Below are positions 1 to 7,802 of a stretch of DNA of 14,443 nt, one piece after another (position 1 is the first letter of the stretch; each line of letters begins with the position of its first letter). The position numbers and the translations under genes are program-made. The DNA comes from Acidobacteriota bacterium. GTDB lineage: Bacteria; Acidobacteriota; Terriglobia; Terriglobales; Acidobacteriaceae. The notes beneath the pieces are model-generated. The model searched no databases. It saw nothing but the letters and a program-made list of their open reading frames with translations, and was not told where the DNA came from. The stretch lies in contig JAKCDN010000025.1 of NCBI GenBank assembly GCA_021841795.1, positions 1-14,443 of the forward strand, in the 5' to 3' direction.

Positions 1-456
1 AAGAGGGCCGCAGTGACGGGTGTCACTGAATCGATGCACGTTCGAGGCGGGATTATGCAAGGAAATTGTCGATTTGCCTAAATATTTTTTAATACAAGCT
101 GATTAATGCGAAAATTATTGAATATTGCAATAATTGGCGATAGGAATTGCATTATTCCCGGTTCCGCGCACGGAAAGTGCGGGCAGCATGTCCCATCGAA
201 CCGCCCGAAGCGCAGCGGAAGGGAGCGTATGCCGGGCGGGGGATGGGAGAGTGGCGCGCCTGGGCACCGGAGCCCTGAGGCGCAGACGACAGCCAGCGGC
301 GACGCCGTCTGCATTGCGGATGTTGGAGGACGCATGGGAGGGCCGGGCTTACTGCCTTGCGCACACCGCAGGTTCGCCGAAGGAGGGGGAGCTTCGCGCA
401 GGCGTGCAGGGCTCAAGGACCGGAAAGACCGTGGACTGAGATGGTGCGAGCAGGCC
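1..456. other. Non-coding or unresolved left edge with AT-rich island
   Basis: No reading frame here looks like a protein; the open frames on both strands have Arg/Gly/Pro-rich, low-complexity translations typical of GC-rich shadow frames. Bases about 61-160 are distinctly AT-rich against the GC-rich surroundings. They contain two dyads: AATTATTG (113-120) with CAATAATT (128-135), and GGAAT (143-147) with ATTCC (154-158). This could be a promoter or regulatory region for a gene beyond the left edge, or a remnant. I could not place a convincing -35/-10 pair. Confidence 0.4.
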
Positions 457-1098
457 CTAATCGCTCGTATCGGAGCCCGGGGCAGATCCCGGCAGATCGA
501 TGGCCATGAGCGTGAACCGCGTTTGTCCGGGGGCGGCGCTGTCGAAGGCCACGATATGCTGATGCCGGACGGAGCCGGCCCGGAGCTGGAAGCCCTTCTC
601 ATTCGAGGATAGATCGCCGGCGCTGACGCCATGACCGCCGACCTGCACGTTGGGCTGATTTTTGTTATCGCAGGCCAGCCCCTCAGAGGTCTTTGCCGGA
701 GATCCGACGGGGGCTCCATCCTGGCAACTGATTACATCGCCGTATCCCCGCAGCGCCTTTTGGTAGAAGGCAACGACTTTATCCTGAGCAGCGGCGACGG
801 AGTAGTTGACGACCTTGACGCGCAGTTCCCACTGACCGAAGCCCATGTGCACGTCCGCGGACTTGTCGTCATCGTTATCGGGCGCGATCTGCGCGCCGGG
901 ATAGAGCGGGAGGCCAAGATCGGCGGCCGTGGTCTGGTCAGTATTGACGTGAAGGCCTCCAAAGGGGGTCTCGACCTGGACGCTTTTCTGGTCACCGTTT
1001 GCGCCTTTTTCAGTGTGCACTCTGCAGCCTGAGGCCCCGGCCACAAGAGCGGCGCAGGCCAACAGCAGGGCCGGCTGCACGATCGGGTTTGACTTCAT
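457..1098 (-). CDS. Predicted lipoprotein of unknown function
   Basis: A 213-residue exported protein of no family I recognise. The start is the ATG at 1098, because GGAGGGAG lies a few bases upstream; an in-frame upstream ATG (1116) would place that site inside the gene. The N-terminus MKSNP is followed by a hydrophobic stretch and ends in ASGC, so Cys25 is a plausible lipidation site after signal peptidase II cleavage. The mature part begins with a polar, charged segment, then GLPLYPGA (about residues 66-73). Further on is a predicted alpha/beta region containing VVAFYQKAL, which suggests a small compact domain. The 35-residue membrane protein upstream is in the same direction, 119 bases away, so the two may share a transcript. 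Lipoprotein assignment is by motif only; the lipobox is acceptable rather than perfect, with Ala at -3. Confidence 0.75.
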   Translation of the reverse strand: MKSNPIVQPALLLACAALVAGASGCRVHTEKGANGDQKSVQVETPFGGLHVNTDQTTAADLGLPLYPGAQIAPDNDDDKSADVHMGFGQWELRVKVVNYSVAAAQDKVVAFYQKALRGYGDVISCQDGAPVGSPAKTSEGLACDNKNQPNVQVGGHGVSAGDLSSNEKGFQLRAGSVRHQHIVAFDSAAPGQTRFTLMAIDLPGSAPGSDTSD

Positions 1099-1217
1099 GT
1101 GAATCTCCCTCCGCACAGGTTATACGCCGGACAAGGGAGAATGGTTCCGGTACATCCCGCGCACAGACCATGATGGCAGGTTTGGCCCGGAGGCCGGCAT
1201 TGCGCTACAGCCTGAAC

Positions 1218-1325
1218 TCAATGCCCGGAGTGATTGTCTTCCTTGCTGCTGGTGGAGAAGAGGATCGACGCCAGGAAGGCGGCCAGGATGACGGGAACGA
1301 CGACAAAGGGGGAAGACAGGCTCAT
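1218..1325 (-). CDS. 35-residue single-pass membrane microprotein
   Basis: A short gene starting at the ATG at 1325 and ending in TGA. The protein starts MSLSSPF, has one hydrophobic segment (about residues 7-23, VVVPVILAAFLASILF) and a short polar tail ending KEDNHSGH. AAGGAG sits about 9 bases before the ATG, which is good support for translation. The composition, a single clean helix with a charged His-containing tail, is that of a real membrane microprotein rather than a random frame. It lies between the mannosidase (163 bases upstream) and the lipoprotein (119 bases downstream), all on the same strand. No function can be assigned. The main doubt is its size, since a 35-codon frame can arise by chance. 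Confidence 0.55.
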   Translation of the reverse strand: MSLSSPFVVVPVILAAFLASILFSTSSKEDNHSGH

Positions 1326-1409
1326 GGGTCTGGGCTCCTTGCTGCAATCAGAGTAACAAAAACAGGGATGAGCGGGCAGGAACGGAAGAAGGATTGGGGG
1401 CAGCGGCCT

Positions 1410-1439
1410 GTCTTCTCGCGGCCGATCCGCGCCGAAGAC
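1410..1439. terminator. Strong hairpin after the mannosidase gene
   Basis: GTCTTC (1410-1415) pairs with GAAGAC (1434-1439), and inside it CGCGG (1417-1421) pairs with CCGCG (1427-1431) around a 5-base loop. It lies about 50 bases past the stop of the minus-strand mannosidase. No T-run follows on either strand, so it is a weak intrinsic terminator candidate. It could instead be an mRNA-stabilising 3' hairpin. Confidence 0.4.
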
Positions 1440-1488
1440 TGAAGACCTGTTTCTGCCCCCTGAACCGCATTTCCTGATCCTCGTCCGG

Positions 1489-4400
1489 CTAGTTCTTGTT
1501 CCCGGCGTGGGCGTAGTCGACGCGCACGGTGAGGATCTCATAGGGATGGATCGGCACCTTGACCAGGCCGCCGTCGACCTGGAGCGGCGCGCCCTGGGGC
1601 TGCTCCATCAGGTTGGTGACGGTGGCGCTGGTCGCACCGGGGGGTACGTGGAACTGCGCAGTTGCGGCCTTGCCCTCGCACTCATAGACGCGGAAGATCA
1701 GGCCGTTTGCATCCTCAGCTTTTTTGACGGCAGTGAGCACGACATTGTCGGGCGAGACCGAGGCAAAGGAGTGCTCGGCAGGCAGGGCGCCAGGGTGCGG
1801 GGTGGTGACAACGGCCTGAAGCGGATAGTCGTAGTCCCAGCCGTGGCGCACGGTGAGCGCGCTTTTCCAGGTGCCGGCGTGGGGATAGAGGGCGTAGTGG
1901 AAGTGCTGGCGGCCCATGTCGGCATCGGGATCGGGCCACTTGGGCGAGCGCAGCAGCGTGAGCCGGAGGATATTGCCGACGGCATCGTAGCCGTACTTAT
2001 CCTTATTGAGAACGCTGAGCCCATAGACCTTTCCGTCCGGCCCGGCTCCGGAGAGATCGGCCCAGCGCATAGCAGGAACCTCAAACTGCGCCTTCTCCCA
2101 GGAATTGTTGCGCGTGGTGGGCCGCTGGATGGCGCCGAAGGGGATCTCATAGGTGGCAAAGTCACTCTTCACCGAGAGCGGGAAGGCGGCCTTGAGCAGC
2201 ACGTGCGCTTCGTGCCAGTCGAAATCGTTGTCTACATCGACCTCGCCGTTGGGGTTGAGGCTGATGACCTGAACGAACTTTGAGCTCTGCCAGTGACGGG
2301 TGATGCGAACGGCGGGAAGCGGCGAGTCCGCGCCGACCAATGCGACGGAATCGGCCTTGTCGATGGTGGCGGGCGGAACGTCGAGGGTTCCGGGATCGAT
2401 GTTCCAGGCGTCGTAGTCTTTGGGCAGATCCTTAAAGAACTGGAGCTGATTGCCGCAGGCACCGGGCGCAAAGGTTTCCGCGCCGTTTTCTTCAAGGCTG
2501 GTGATGCAGCCGGTCATCTTGCTGATGACAGCCTTCAGGCTTCCGCTGCTGATCTCGATGGAGTCGGCGGTCTCGCGGGCGGAGGCGACGACGGTCTGGC
2601 GCGCGGCGGCGGGAACAACTCGGACAACTTTGTATCCCAGCGCGGGCACGTCGGAGACATGGAAGGTGAGATGGGCCAGGCCGGTCGCGGAATCGATTTC
2701 GGCGTGAATCGGGAGGCTCTGATGATGCGAAGAGTCCACGATAGCGACGCCGTTGACCGCGGCCGCTGGAAGCTGGAGGACGGCCTTGACTTCGCCGGAG
2801 CGCTGCCAGCCCATGGGGTTGTAGATGATGACGGGAATGCCGACGCCGCTGGTGTTGACGTATTCGCCTACGCCTTTGAGAGCGCCGCTGGAGATCTCAT
2901 TGGTGGACCAGCGCACCCAGTCGTAGTCCTTCTGCGCATCCTTGTAGATGACGCCGATGCCGGAGCCGGCAGCGAGATCGTGGAACTGGTTGAACAACAC
3001 CTTTTTCCAGTCCTCGGTCAACTGATCGGCGGGATACTTTGCGCCGTCGAGCCAGGCGAGCGAGGACCATTTTTCAGCGTTCAGCACCTGTTCCTCGGAG
3101 GTGCGCATGTTGTGCTTGTGCATGGCCTGGGTGGTGAAGACGCCGCGATGGTACTCAAGATAGAGCTCGGAGTCCCAGGTAGGGATGGAGATTTTGCCGG
3201 GTACGTCAGCGGGCGGGGCGTAGTGCGGAATCGACTGATAGTCCCATTGGGGGCTCTGGGGCGCAATGCGTTTCTCGACCGAGGAGAAGAAGCTTTGCGC
3301 GGCGCCGAACTGGTAGGTGGGAGTGACGTGATCGCCGTCCTTCCAGTGGAAGCCCTCGTCGAGCATGGCGCGGGTGGGCCCGCCGCCGTGGTCGCCGATG
3401 CCGTAGAGGTCCATCATCTCAGTCAGGCCGGGCGAGAACTTGCGCGCGGTGGCGAGGTCGTCACTGAGGCGCACCGGGTTGAGACTGAGATTGACGTAGT
3501 CGTGCGGGAAATAGGCAAGCACCTTGGAACCATCGGGCGACTCCCACCAGAAGAGCTTGAAGGGGAGCGTGTTGGTGTCGTTCCAGGCCATTTTCTGGGT
3601 GACGAAGTAGTCGATCCCGCTCTTTTTGTAGATTTGCGGGAGCTGCCAGGTGTAGCCGAAGGAGTCAGGATTCCAGCCGATGCGCACGTCCACGCCGTAG
3701 TTCTGCTGATACCAGCGCTTGGCGACGAGAATCTGACGCACGAGGGATTCGCCGCTGGGCATATTCAGATCGGGCTCGACCCACATGCCGCCGACGATCT
3801 CCCAGCGGCCCTCCTTGATGCGCTTCTTGATCTCATTGTTGAGCGCGGGATACTTATCGGCCATCCACTCGTTGTAGGCGGCGGCCGACTGGGTGTAGAC
3901 GTAGTCCGGATACTCGTTCATCAACTGAAGCGCGGTGCCGAAGGTGCGATGGACGACATCGACGGTCTCGGTCCACGGCCAGAGCCAGGCCGCGTCAATG
4001 TGCGCGTTACCGTCGAGCAGGAAGGTAGCCTGCCGGAGCAGAGGGCGGAGGGCCTCAAGCTGCTGATGCGCGGCCTTCAGGCTGGCATCGAAGCGGACGG
4101 AATCGTGGCCATCGAGCGCACCCATATCGACGGCGGCGATGGAGTGATTCAGGATCTCAGTTTTGCCGTTGTCGCCGGGCGCCAGCGAGGGCAACAGGAT
4201 GGCGGCGGAGAGGAACTCATCGGCCAGGTCGTGCGGGTTGGGTCGATTCTCAGGAAAATCGACGCGCAAGGTGGCGCCGCGGAAGGATTTTTCGTCGGCG
4301 CTCTGGAGCAGCTTGACAGCAACCACGATTTTTTCACCGGGCTGCGCATGATCGAAGAGGATCTCGGGCTCAAGATCCTCGCCGAGGGCTACGCGGCGAC

Positions 4401-4821
4401 CGTTGAAGTAGACGATCTCCGGGATAGGCCCATTGGCGTTGGCCTGGAACTGAAACCAGACGCGCGCGCCGGTGAGGTCGTAACCGTCCAGCGTGGCGGG
4501 AATCTGAATGGTCTGGCGAAACCAGATGGCGCTGGTGGGGTATTGCGCGCCGACTTTGGCGGTTTGCCAAGCGCTATCGTCGAGATCGACAGCTTCTCCG
4601 TGCGGCAAATCGCCCTCGTGCAACTTCCATACCCCGGGCGGCAACTGCGAGAGGCTCATCAGCCGCTTGACGACGGATTGCGACGGCGCGGGCAGAAGAG
4701 CCATGGCCCGGTCGACTTCGCTGCCGCGCTGCGCGGATGCAGGAATAACGGCCAGCAGCATGGCCACGATGAGAACCGGAAGGGCAAATGGATAACAGCA
4801 AGATTTCAGCGACAATTTCAT
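1489..4821 (-). CDS. Secreted GH38 family alpha-mannosidase
   Basis: A glycoside hydrolase family 38 enzyme of 1110 residues. The family cleaves alpha-mannosides with retention of configuration using a zinc ion. The ATG at 4821 is chosen: it gives a signal peptide (MKLSLKS, long hydrophobic stretch, then IPASAQ, cleavage near residue 31) and has AGAGGGA upstream. An in-frame ATG at 4854 would bury the signal. Visible motifs are HIDAAW at 274-279 (zinc-binding His and Asp), WNPDSFGY at 383-390 with Asp386 as the predicted nucleophile, GDHGGGP at 476-482, and NQFHD near 611-615 with zinc-binding His614. The remaining C-terminal part is the usual beta-sandwich region. Length and motifs are complete, so it should be active. 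Export points to digestion of mannose-containing polymers or glycans outside the cytoplasm. The neighbours give no polysaccharide-utilisation context. Exact linkage specificity cannot be read from sequence. Confidence 0.95.
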   Translation of the reverse strand: MKLSLKSCCYPFALPVLIVAMLLAVIPASAQRGSEVDRAMALLPAPSQSVVKRLMSLSQLPPGVWKLHEGDLPHGEAVDLDDSAWQTAKVGAQYPTSAIWFRQTIQIPATLDGYDLTGARVWFQFQANANGPIPEIVYFNGRRVALGEDLEPEILFDHAQPGEKIVVAVKLLQSADEKSFRGATLRVDFPENRPNPHDLADEFLSAAILLPSLAPGDNGKTEILNHSIAAVDMGALDGHDSVRFDASLKAAHQQLEALRPLLRQATFLLDGNAHIDAAWLWPWTETVDVVHRTFGTALQLMNEYPDYVYTQSAAAYNEWMADKYPALNNEIKKRIKEGRWEIVGGMWVEPDLNMPSGESLVRQILVAKRWYQQNYGVDVRIGWNPDSFGYTWQLPQIYKKSGIDYFVTQKMAWNDTNTLPFKLFWWESPDGSKVLAYFPHDYVNLSLNPVRLSDDLATARKFSPGLTEMMDLYGIGDHGGGPTRAMLDEGFHWKDGDHVTPTYQFGAAQSFFSSVEKRIAPQSPQWDYQSIPHYAPPADVPGKISIPTWDSELYLEYHRGVFTTQAMHKHNMRTSEEQVLNAEKWSSLAWLDGAKYPADQLTEDWKKVLFNQFHDLAAGSGIGVIYKDAQKDYDWVRWSTNEISSGALKGVGEYVNTSGVGIPVIIYNPMGWQRSGEVKAVLQLPAAAVNGVAIVDSSHHQSLPIHAEIDSATGLAHLTFHVSDVPALGYKVVRVVPAAARQTVVASARETADSIEISSGSLKAVISKMTGCITSLEENGAETFAPGACGNQLQFFKDLPKDYDAWNIDPGTLDVPPATIDKADSVALVGADSPLPAVRITRHWQSSKFVQVISLNPNGEVDVDNDFDWHEAHVLLKAAFPLSVKSDFATYEIPFGAIQRPTTRNNSWEKAQFEVPAMRWADLSGAGPDGKVYGLSVLNKDKYGYDAVGNILRLTLLRSPKWPDPDADMGRQHFHYALYPHAGTWKSALTVRHGWDYDYPLQAVVTTPHPGALPAEHSFASVSPDNVVLTAVKKAEDANGLIFRVYECEGKAATAQFHVPPGATSATVTNLMEQPQGAPLQVDGGLVKVPIHPYEILTVRVDYAHAGNKN

Positions 4822-5024
4822 TATGGTTCGTCCCTCTGGGGCATTGTAGGACATTGCACCGAAGGCAACAGAGCGAGGCGGCGAAGGGAATCAGCGCACG
4901 CGATGCCGGAGACACGAAGCGTCTCGCGGATCGGGACAACGCCGAGCTGGAGCGGGCCGCGCCGACGGAGCGCCGATTTTCTTTCCGCAAGGGATCAAAA
5001 TGCACTACTCTGGCCTTGTCCCAT

Positions 5025-5906
5025 ATGCCACGTTACTTCGCCAGAGTCCGGGAAGCGCTGATCCACGCCTATGCGCACGATGTATTGAATACGGCCAAGG
5101 CCGCAGCATTTTCGGGGATGCTGATGTTTTTTCCCGCATTGCTGATCATGACCACCGTGGCGGCACAGGTGGAGGAGGGCCCGACCCTGGTGGGCGAGAC
5201 CCGGAATGTGCTGGAGCAGTTTATCCCGCCCGACACGCTGGACCTGGTACAGTCGTCGATTCTGGCGCACCCGTTTCACTCCGGGCAGGTGCTGGTATCG
5301 GCGGCCGGCCTGAGCCTTTTTGCGGGCCTGGGCGTGATGCTTTCATTCATGGAAGGATTTCGCCGCGCGTACCGGCTTCCGCCGGAGAGCTGGACGTTCT
5401 GGGGTCGCCGCCTCCGGGGGCTGATGCTGGTCTTCATCGTTTTGATTCCGTTGTCGCTGGCTTCGCTGGCAATCGTCTTCGGCCACCAGATCGAATTATG
5501 GATGGTCAATAATGCGGGGCACGAGCTGCGCCACGTCGTTCTTGTCCTTTGGCGCGTCGCACGATGGTCATTGAGCTTTATGGGGATTCTGGCGGTGCTG
5601 ACGGCGCTGTATCACTTTGGCACGCGGCGCACGGAACACTGGCTGTGGGTGCTGCCCGGAGCGGTGGCGGGAACGATCATATGGTTTCCGGCCACGCTGG
5701 TTTATGGCTGGTACGTGACCACGGTGGCCAACTACTCGCGGATCTACGGGTCGTTTGCGGCCGGAATTGCCACGCTGGTCTGGCTTTACATCACCTCATT
5801 CAGCGTGCTGCTGGGGGCGGAGCTGAACGGCGTACTTTACTGGGAGCGGCAGGTCGGGATGTCCCAGGGCAGGACAACGCCAGAGCTGGCGCGTACGGGG
5901 CAGTAA
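5025..5906 (+). CDS. YihY/BrkB-family inner membrane protein
   Basis: A 293-residue multi-pass protein of the YihY/virulence factor BrkB family (formerly mis-annotated as ribonuclease BN). Its molecular role is still unclear; transport or envelope functions have been proposed. About six hydrophobic segments are visible, near residues 25-48, 88-110, 131-152, 175-200, 212-236 and 244-270. The family-typical C-terminal region is present: YGWYVTTVANYSRIYGSFAA, followed by LVWLYITSF and LLGAELNGVLYW. The ATG at 5025 gives the usual family length (about 290). An open frame extends upstream to 4788, but that part is polar, overlaps the divergent mannosidase start and does not look like this family. 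No clear ribosome binding site precedes 5025, and an in-frame TTG at 5016 is an alternative. It is divergent from the mannosidase, with a 203-base shared upstream region. Confidence 0.88.
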   Translation: MPRYFARVREALIHAYAHDVLNTAKAAAFSGMLMFFPALLIMTTVAAQVEEGPTLVGETRNVLEQFIPPDTLDLVQSSILAHPFHSGQVLVSAAGLSLFAGLGVMLSFMEGFRRAYRLPPESWTFWGRRLRGLMLVFIVLIPLSLASLAIVFGHQIELWMVNNAGHELRHVVLVLWRVARWSLSFMGILAVLTALYHFGTRRTEHWLWVLPGAVAGTIIWFPATLVYGWYVTTVANYSRIYGSFAAGIATLVWLYITSFSVLLGAELNGVLYWERQVGMSQGRTTPELARTGQ

Positions 5907-6078
5907 TCGCGCAAGCAGGCGGGAGACCGAATCGGCAAGCAGCCTTTGCGCGGAAGGCTCGAAGGCCGCAATTTCCACGTCCGTCCATTTACAATAAATG
6001 CAGCAGCGCTCCATTGCCACTCTCACCCGCTTCATTAACTTTTTGGCAGAAAACCAATTGCCGCTGGAGCTATATTCG

Positions 6079-7668
6079 ATGACTTTTGCCGATCTGAATC
6101 TGCAGGACGCACCTTCGCAACGCCGCGCCAAGATTGTTGCCACGCTGGGCCCTGCATCGAATACCGATTCCGTTATTCGCGACCTGATCCGCGCCGGTGT
6201 TGACGTGGTCCGGCTGAACTTTTCACATGGCAGCCACGAACGCAAGGTGGCTGTAATCGAGAAGATACGCAAGCTGAGCAAGGAAGAACGGAAGCCGCTG
6301 TGCATTCTGGGCGATCTGCAGGGGCCGAAGATCCGCACCGGCCTGTTGAAGGACCACCAGTCAGTGCAACTGAAGGCCGGCCAGCGGTTGACGATTACGC
6401 CGCGCGATGTGCTGGGCACGGCTGCCTGCGTGGGCACCACGTTCCAGACCCTGGCCGAGAACGTGGAGCAGGGCTCGCGGATTCTGCTGTCGGACGGGCT
6501 GATCGAACTGCGGGTACACGAGGTGAATGGGGACGACGTAATCTGCGAGATCATCAACGGCGGCACGCTGGGCGAGCATAAGGGCATCAATCTGCCGGGC
6601 GTTCTGGTGCGCACGCCTTCGCTGACGGAGAAGGACTCAGAGGATCTGGAGTTCGCGCTGAAGCACGGAGTGGATGCGATTGCGGTTTCGTTTGTGCGCA
6701 CGGCAGAGGATGTAAGCCTGGTGCGGAACCGGGTTGCGGCGCTAGGCGGGCACACATGGATCATCGCCAAGCTGGAGAAGCCCCAGGCGGTGGAACATCT
6801 GGACGCGATTCTGCAGGTTTCCGACGGCATCATGGTAGCGCGCGGCGATCTGGGCGTGGAGGTGCCGCCGGAAAAGGTGCCAGCGATCCAGAAGTTCATT
6901 ATCCGGCGCGCGGCGGAGTACTCCAAGCCGGTCATCACGGCCACGCAGATGCTGGAATCCATGATTGAAAACCCGCGCCCGACGCGCGCGGAGGTCTCGG
7001 ATGTGGCCAACGCCATCTACGACGGCACCGATGCGGTCATGCTTTCAGGCGAGTCGGCGGTGGGGAAATACCCGGTGGAATCCGTGGCCATGATGGCGCG
7101 GATCGTGACGGAGACGGAGCGGCACATCCGAGAGAACGTAGCCAAAGAGCCGCGGGGACATGCGAGCCATCTGTCGATCGCAGAGACGATCTGCGAGGCC
7201 ACGGCGCATGCAGCGGACGACCTTGACCTGCGCGGCATCGCCCTGTTCACGGAGTCGGGCGCGACCGCGCGCCAGCTGTCGAAGTACCATCCATCGGCTC
7301 CGATCTTTGCGTTGAGCCCGGTGGAGATCACGGTGAACCGGCTAAACCTTCTTTGGGGCACCACGCCGATCCGGTGCACGAAGGCAAGCACCACCGAGGC
7401 CATGGTCGATATGGCGGAGAAGCACCTGGAAAAAGGCGGCTACGTGCGCCCGCGCGAAGTGATTGCGATTGTGGCCGGAACACGGACCAAGTCGGGATCG
7501 ACCAACTTTATGCGCCTGCACGTGATGGGCGAGAATGCGGGCGCGCAAGCCCACGCTTCCAGCGCGGTGCAAAGCTCGGCCGCCGCGAACAAGCGCGGCG
7601 GACGCGCGACCGCGGCCCAGAAGCCCGAGTTCTCCGCGGCCGCGCGATCATTGTCGGCACGATACTGA
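6079..7668 (+). CDS. pyk: Pyruvate kinase, PykA-like with alanine-rich tail
   Basis: Catalyses phosphoenolpyruvate plus ADP to pyruvate plus ATP, the last step of glycolysis, in the cytoplasm. The chosen ATG (6079) gives 529 residues, has GGAG at 6066-6069 with a 9-base gap, and is followed closely by the family start RRAKIVATLGPAS. An ATG at 5998 would add 27 residues but has no ribosome binding site. Visible motifs are RLNFSHGSHE, LGDLQGPKIRTG, the active-site signature IIAKLEKPQA with catalytic Lys231, GIMVARGDLGVE (250-261), and TATQMLESMIENPRPTRAE. The B domain lies between roughly residues 85 and 180. Lys84 replaces the Glu that marks potassium-dependent enzymes (rabbit Glu117), so by family knowledge this enzyme is probably potassium-independent. 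The last 45 or so residues are an Ala/Ser/Arg-rich extension beyond the normal C-domain and look disordered. Confidence 0.97.
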   Translation: MTFADLNLQDAPSQRRAKIVATLGPASNTDSVIRDLIRAGVDVVRLNFSHGSHERKVAVIEKIRKLSKEERKPLCILGDLQGPKIRTGLLKDHQSVQLKAGQRLTITPRDVLGTAACVGTTFQTLAENVEQGSRILLSDGLIELRVHEVNGDDVICEIINGGTLGEHKGINLPGVLVRTPSLTEKDSEDLEFALKHGVDAIAVSFVRTAEDVSLVRNRVAALGGHTWIIAKLEKPQAVEHLDAILQVSDGIMVARGDLGVEVPPEKVPAIQKFIIRRAAEYSKPVITATQMLESMIENPRPTRAEVSDVANAIYDGTDAVMLSGESAVGKYPVESVAMMARIVTETERHIRENVAKEPRGHASHLSIAETICEATAHAADDLDLRGIALFTESGATARQLSKYHPSAPIFALSPVEITVNRLNLLWGTTPIRCTKASTTEAMVDMAEKHLEKGGYVRPREVIAIVAGTRTKSGSTNFMRLHVMGENAGAQAHASSAVQSSAAANKRGGRATAAQKPEFSAAARSLSARY

Positions 7669-7703
7669 CGACCGATCACACGCAGCCGATCCGCGATCCA
7701 AAT

Positions 7704-7747
7704 CACCCTGTCTTTTTCCGCGCTCAAGCGTGGAGCGAGACAGGGTG
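7704..7747. terminator. Compound hairpin between convergent genes, likely bidirectional terminator
   Basis: CACCCTGTCT (7704-7713) pairs perfectly with AGACAGGGTG (7738-7747). The loop itself folds: CCGCGCT (7718-7724) against AGCGTGG (7727-7733), with one wobble pair. It lies between the stop of pyruvate kinase (7668) and the stop of the minus-strand PilZ gene (7803), the place expected for a shared terminator. Runs of T follow only weakly (ACTTT on the plus side, ATTT on the minus side). Confidence 0.7.
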
Positions 7748-7802
7748 AGACTTTGAGGGGCTGGTTCGGGAATGAACGGCTGCGGGGGCGCGCGGCGGAG
7801 AC

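Noticed and set aside
106..612. A 168-codon plus-strand open frame at the left edge
   Set aside because: Arg/Gly-rich translation without any pattern. It overlaps the 3' end of the lipoprotein gene on the other strand, which has better coding evidence.
4788..5024. N-terminal extension of the YihY/BrkB gene
   Set aside because: It is in frame but polar, overlaps the divergent mannosidase start and would exceed the usual family length.
2293..5061. A 922-codon open frame on the plus strand opposite the mannosidase
   Set aside because: It mirrors the real GH38 gene, has Gly/Val/Asp-rich repetitive composition, no domain and no ribosome binding site. Long antisense frames are expected opposite GC-rich coding sequence.
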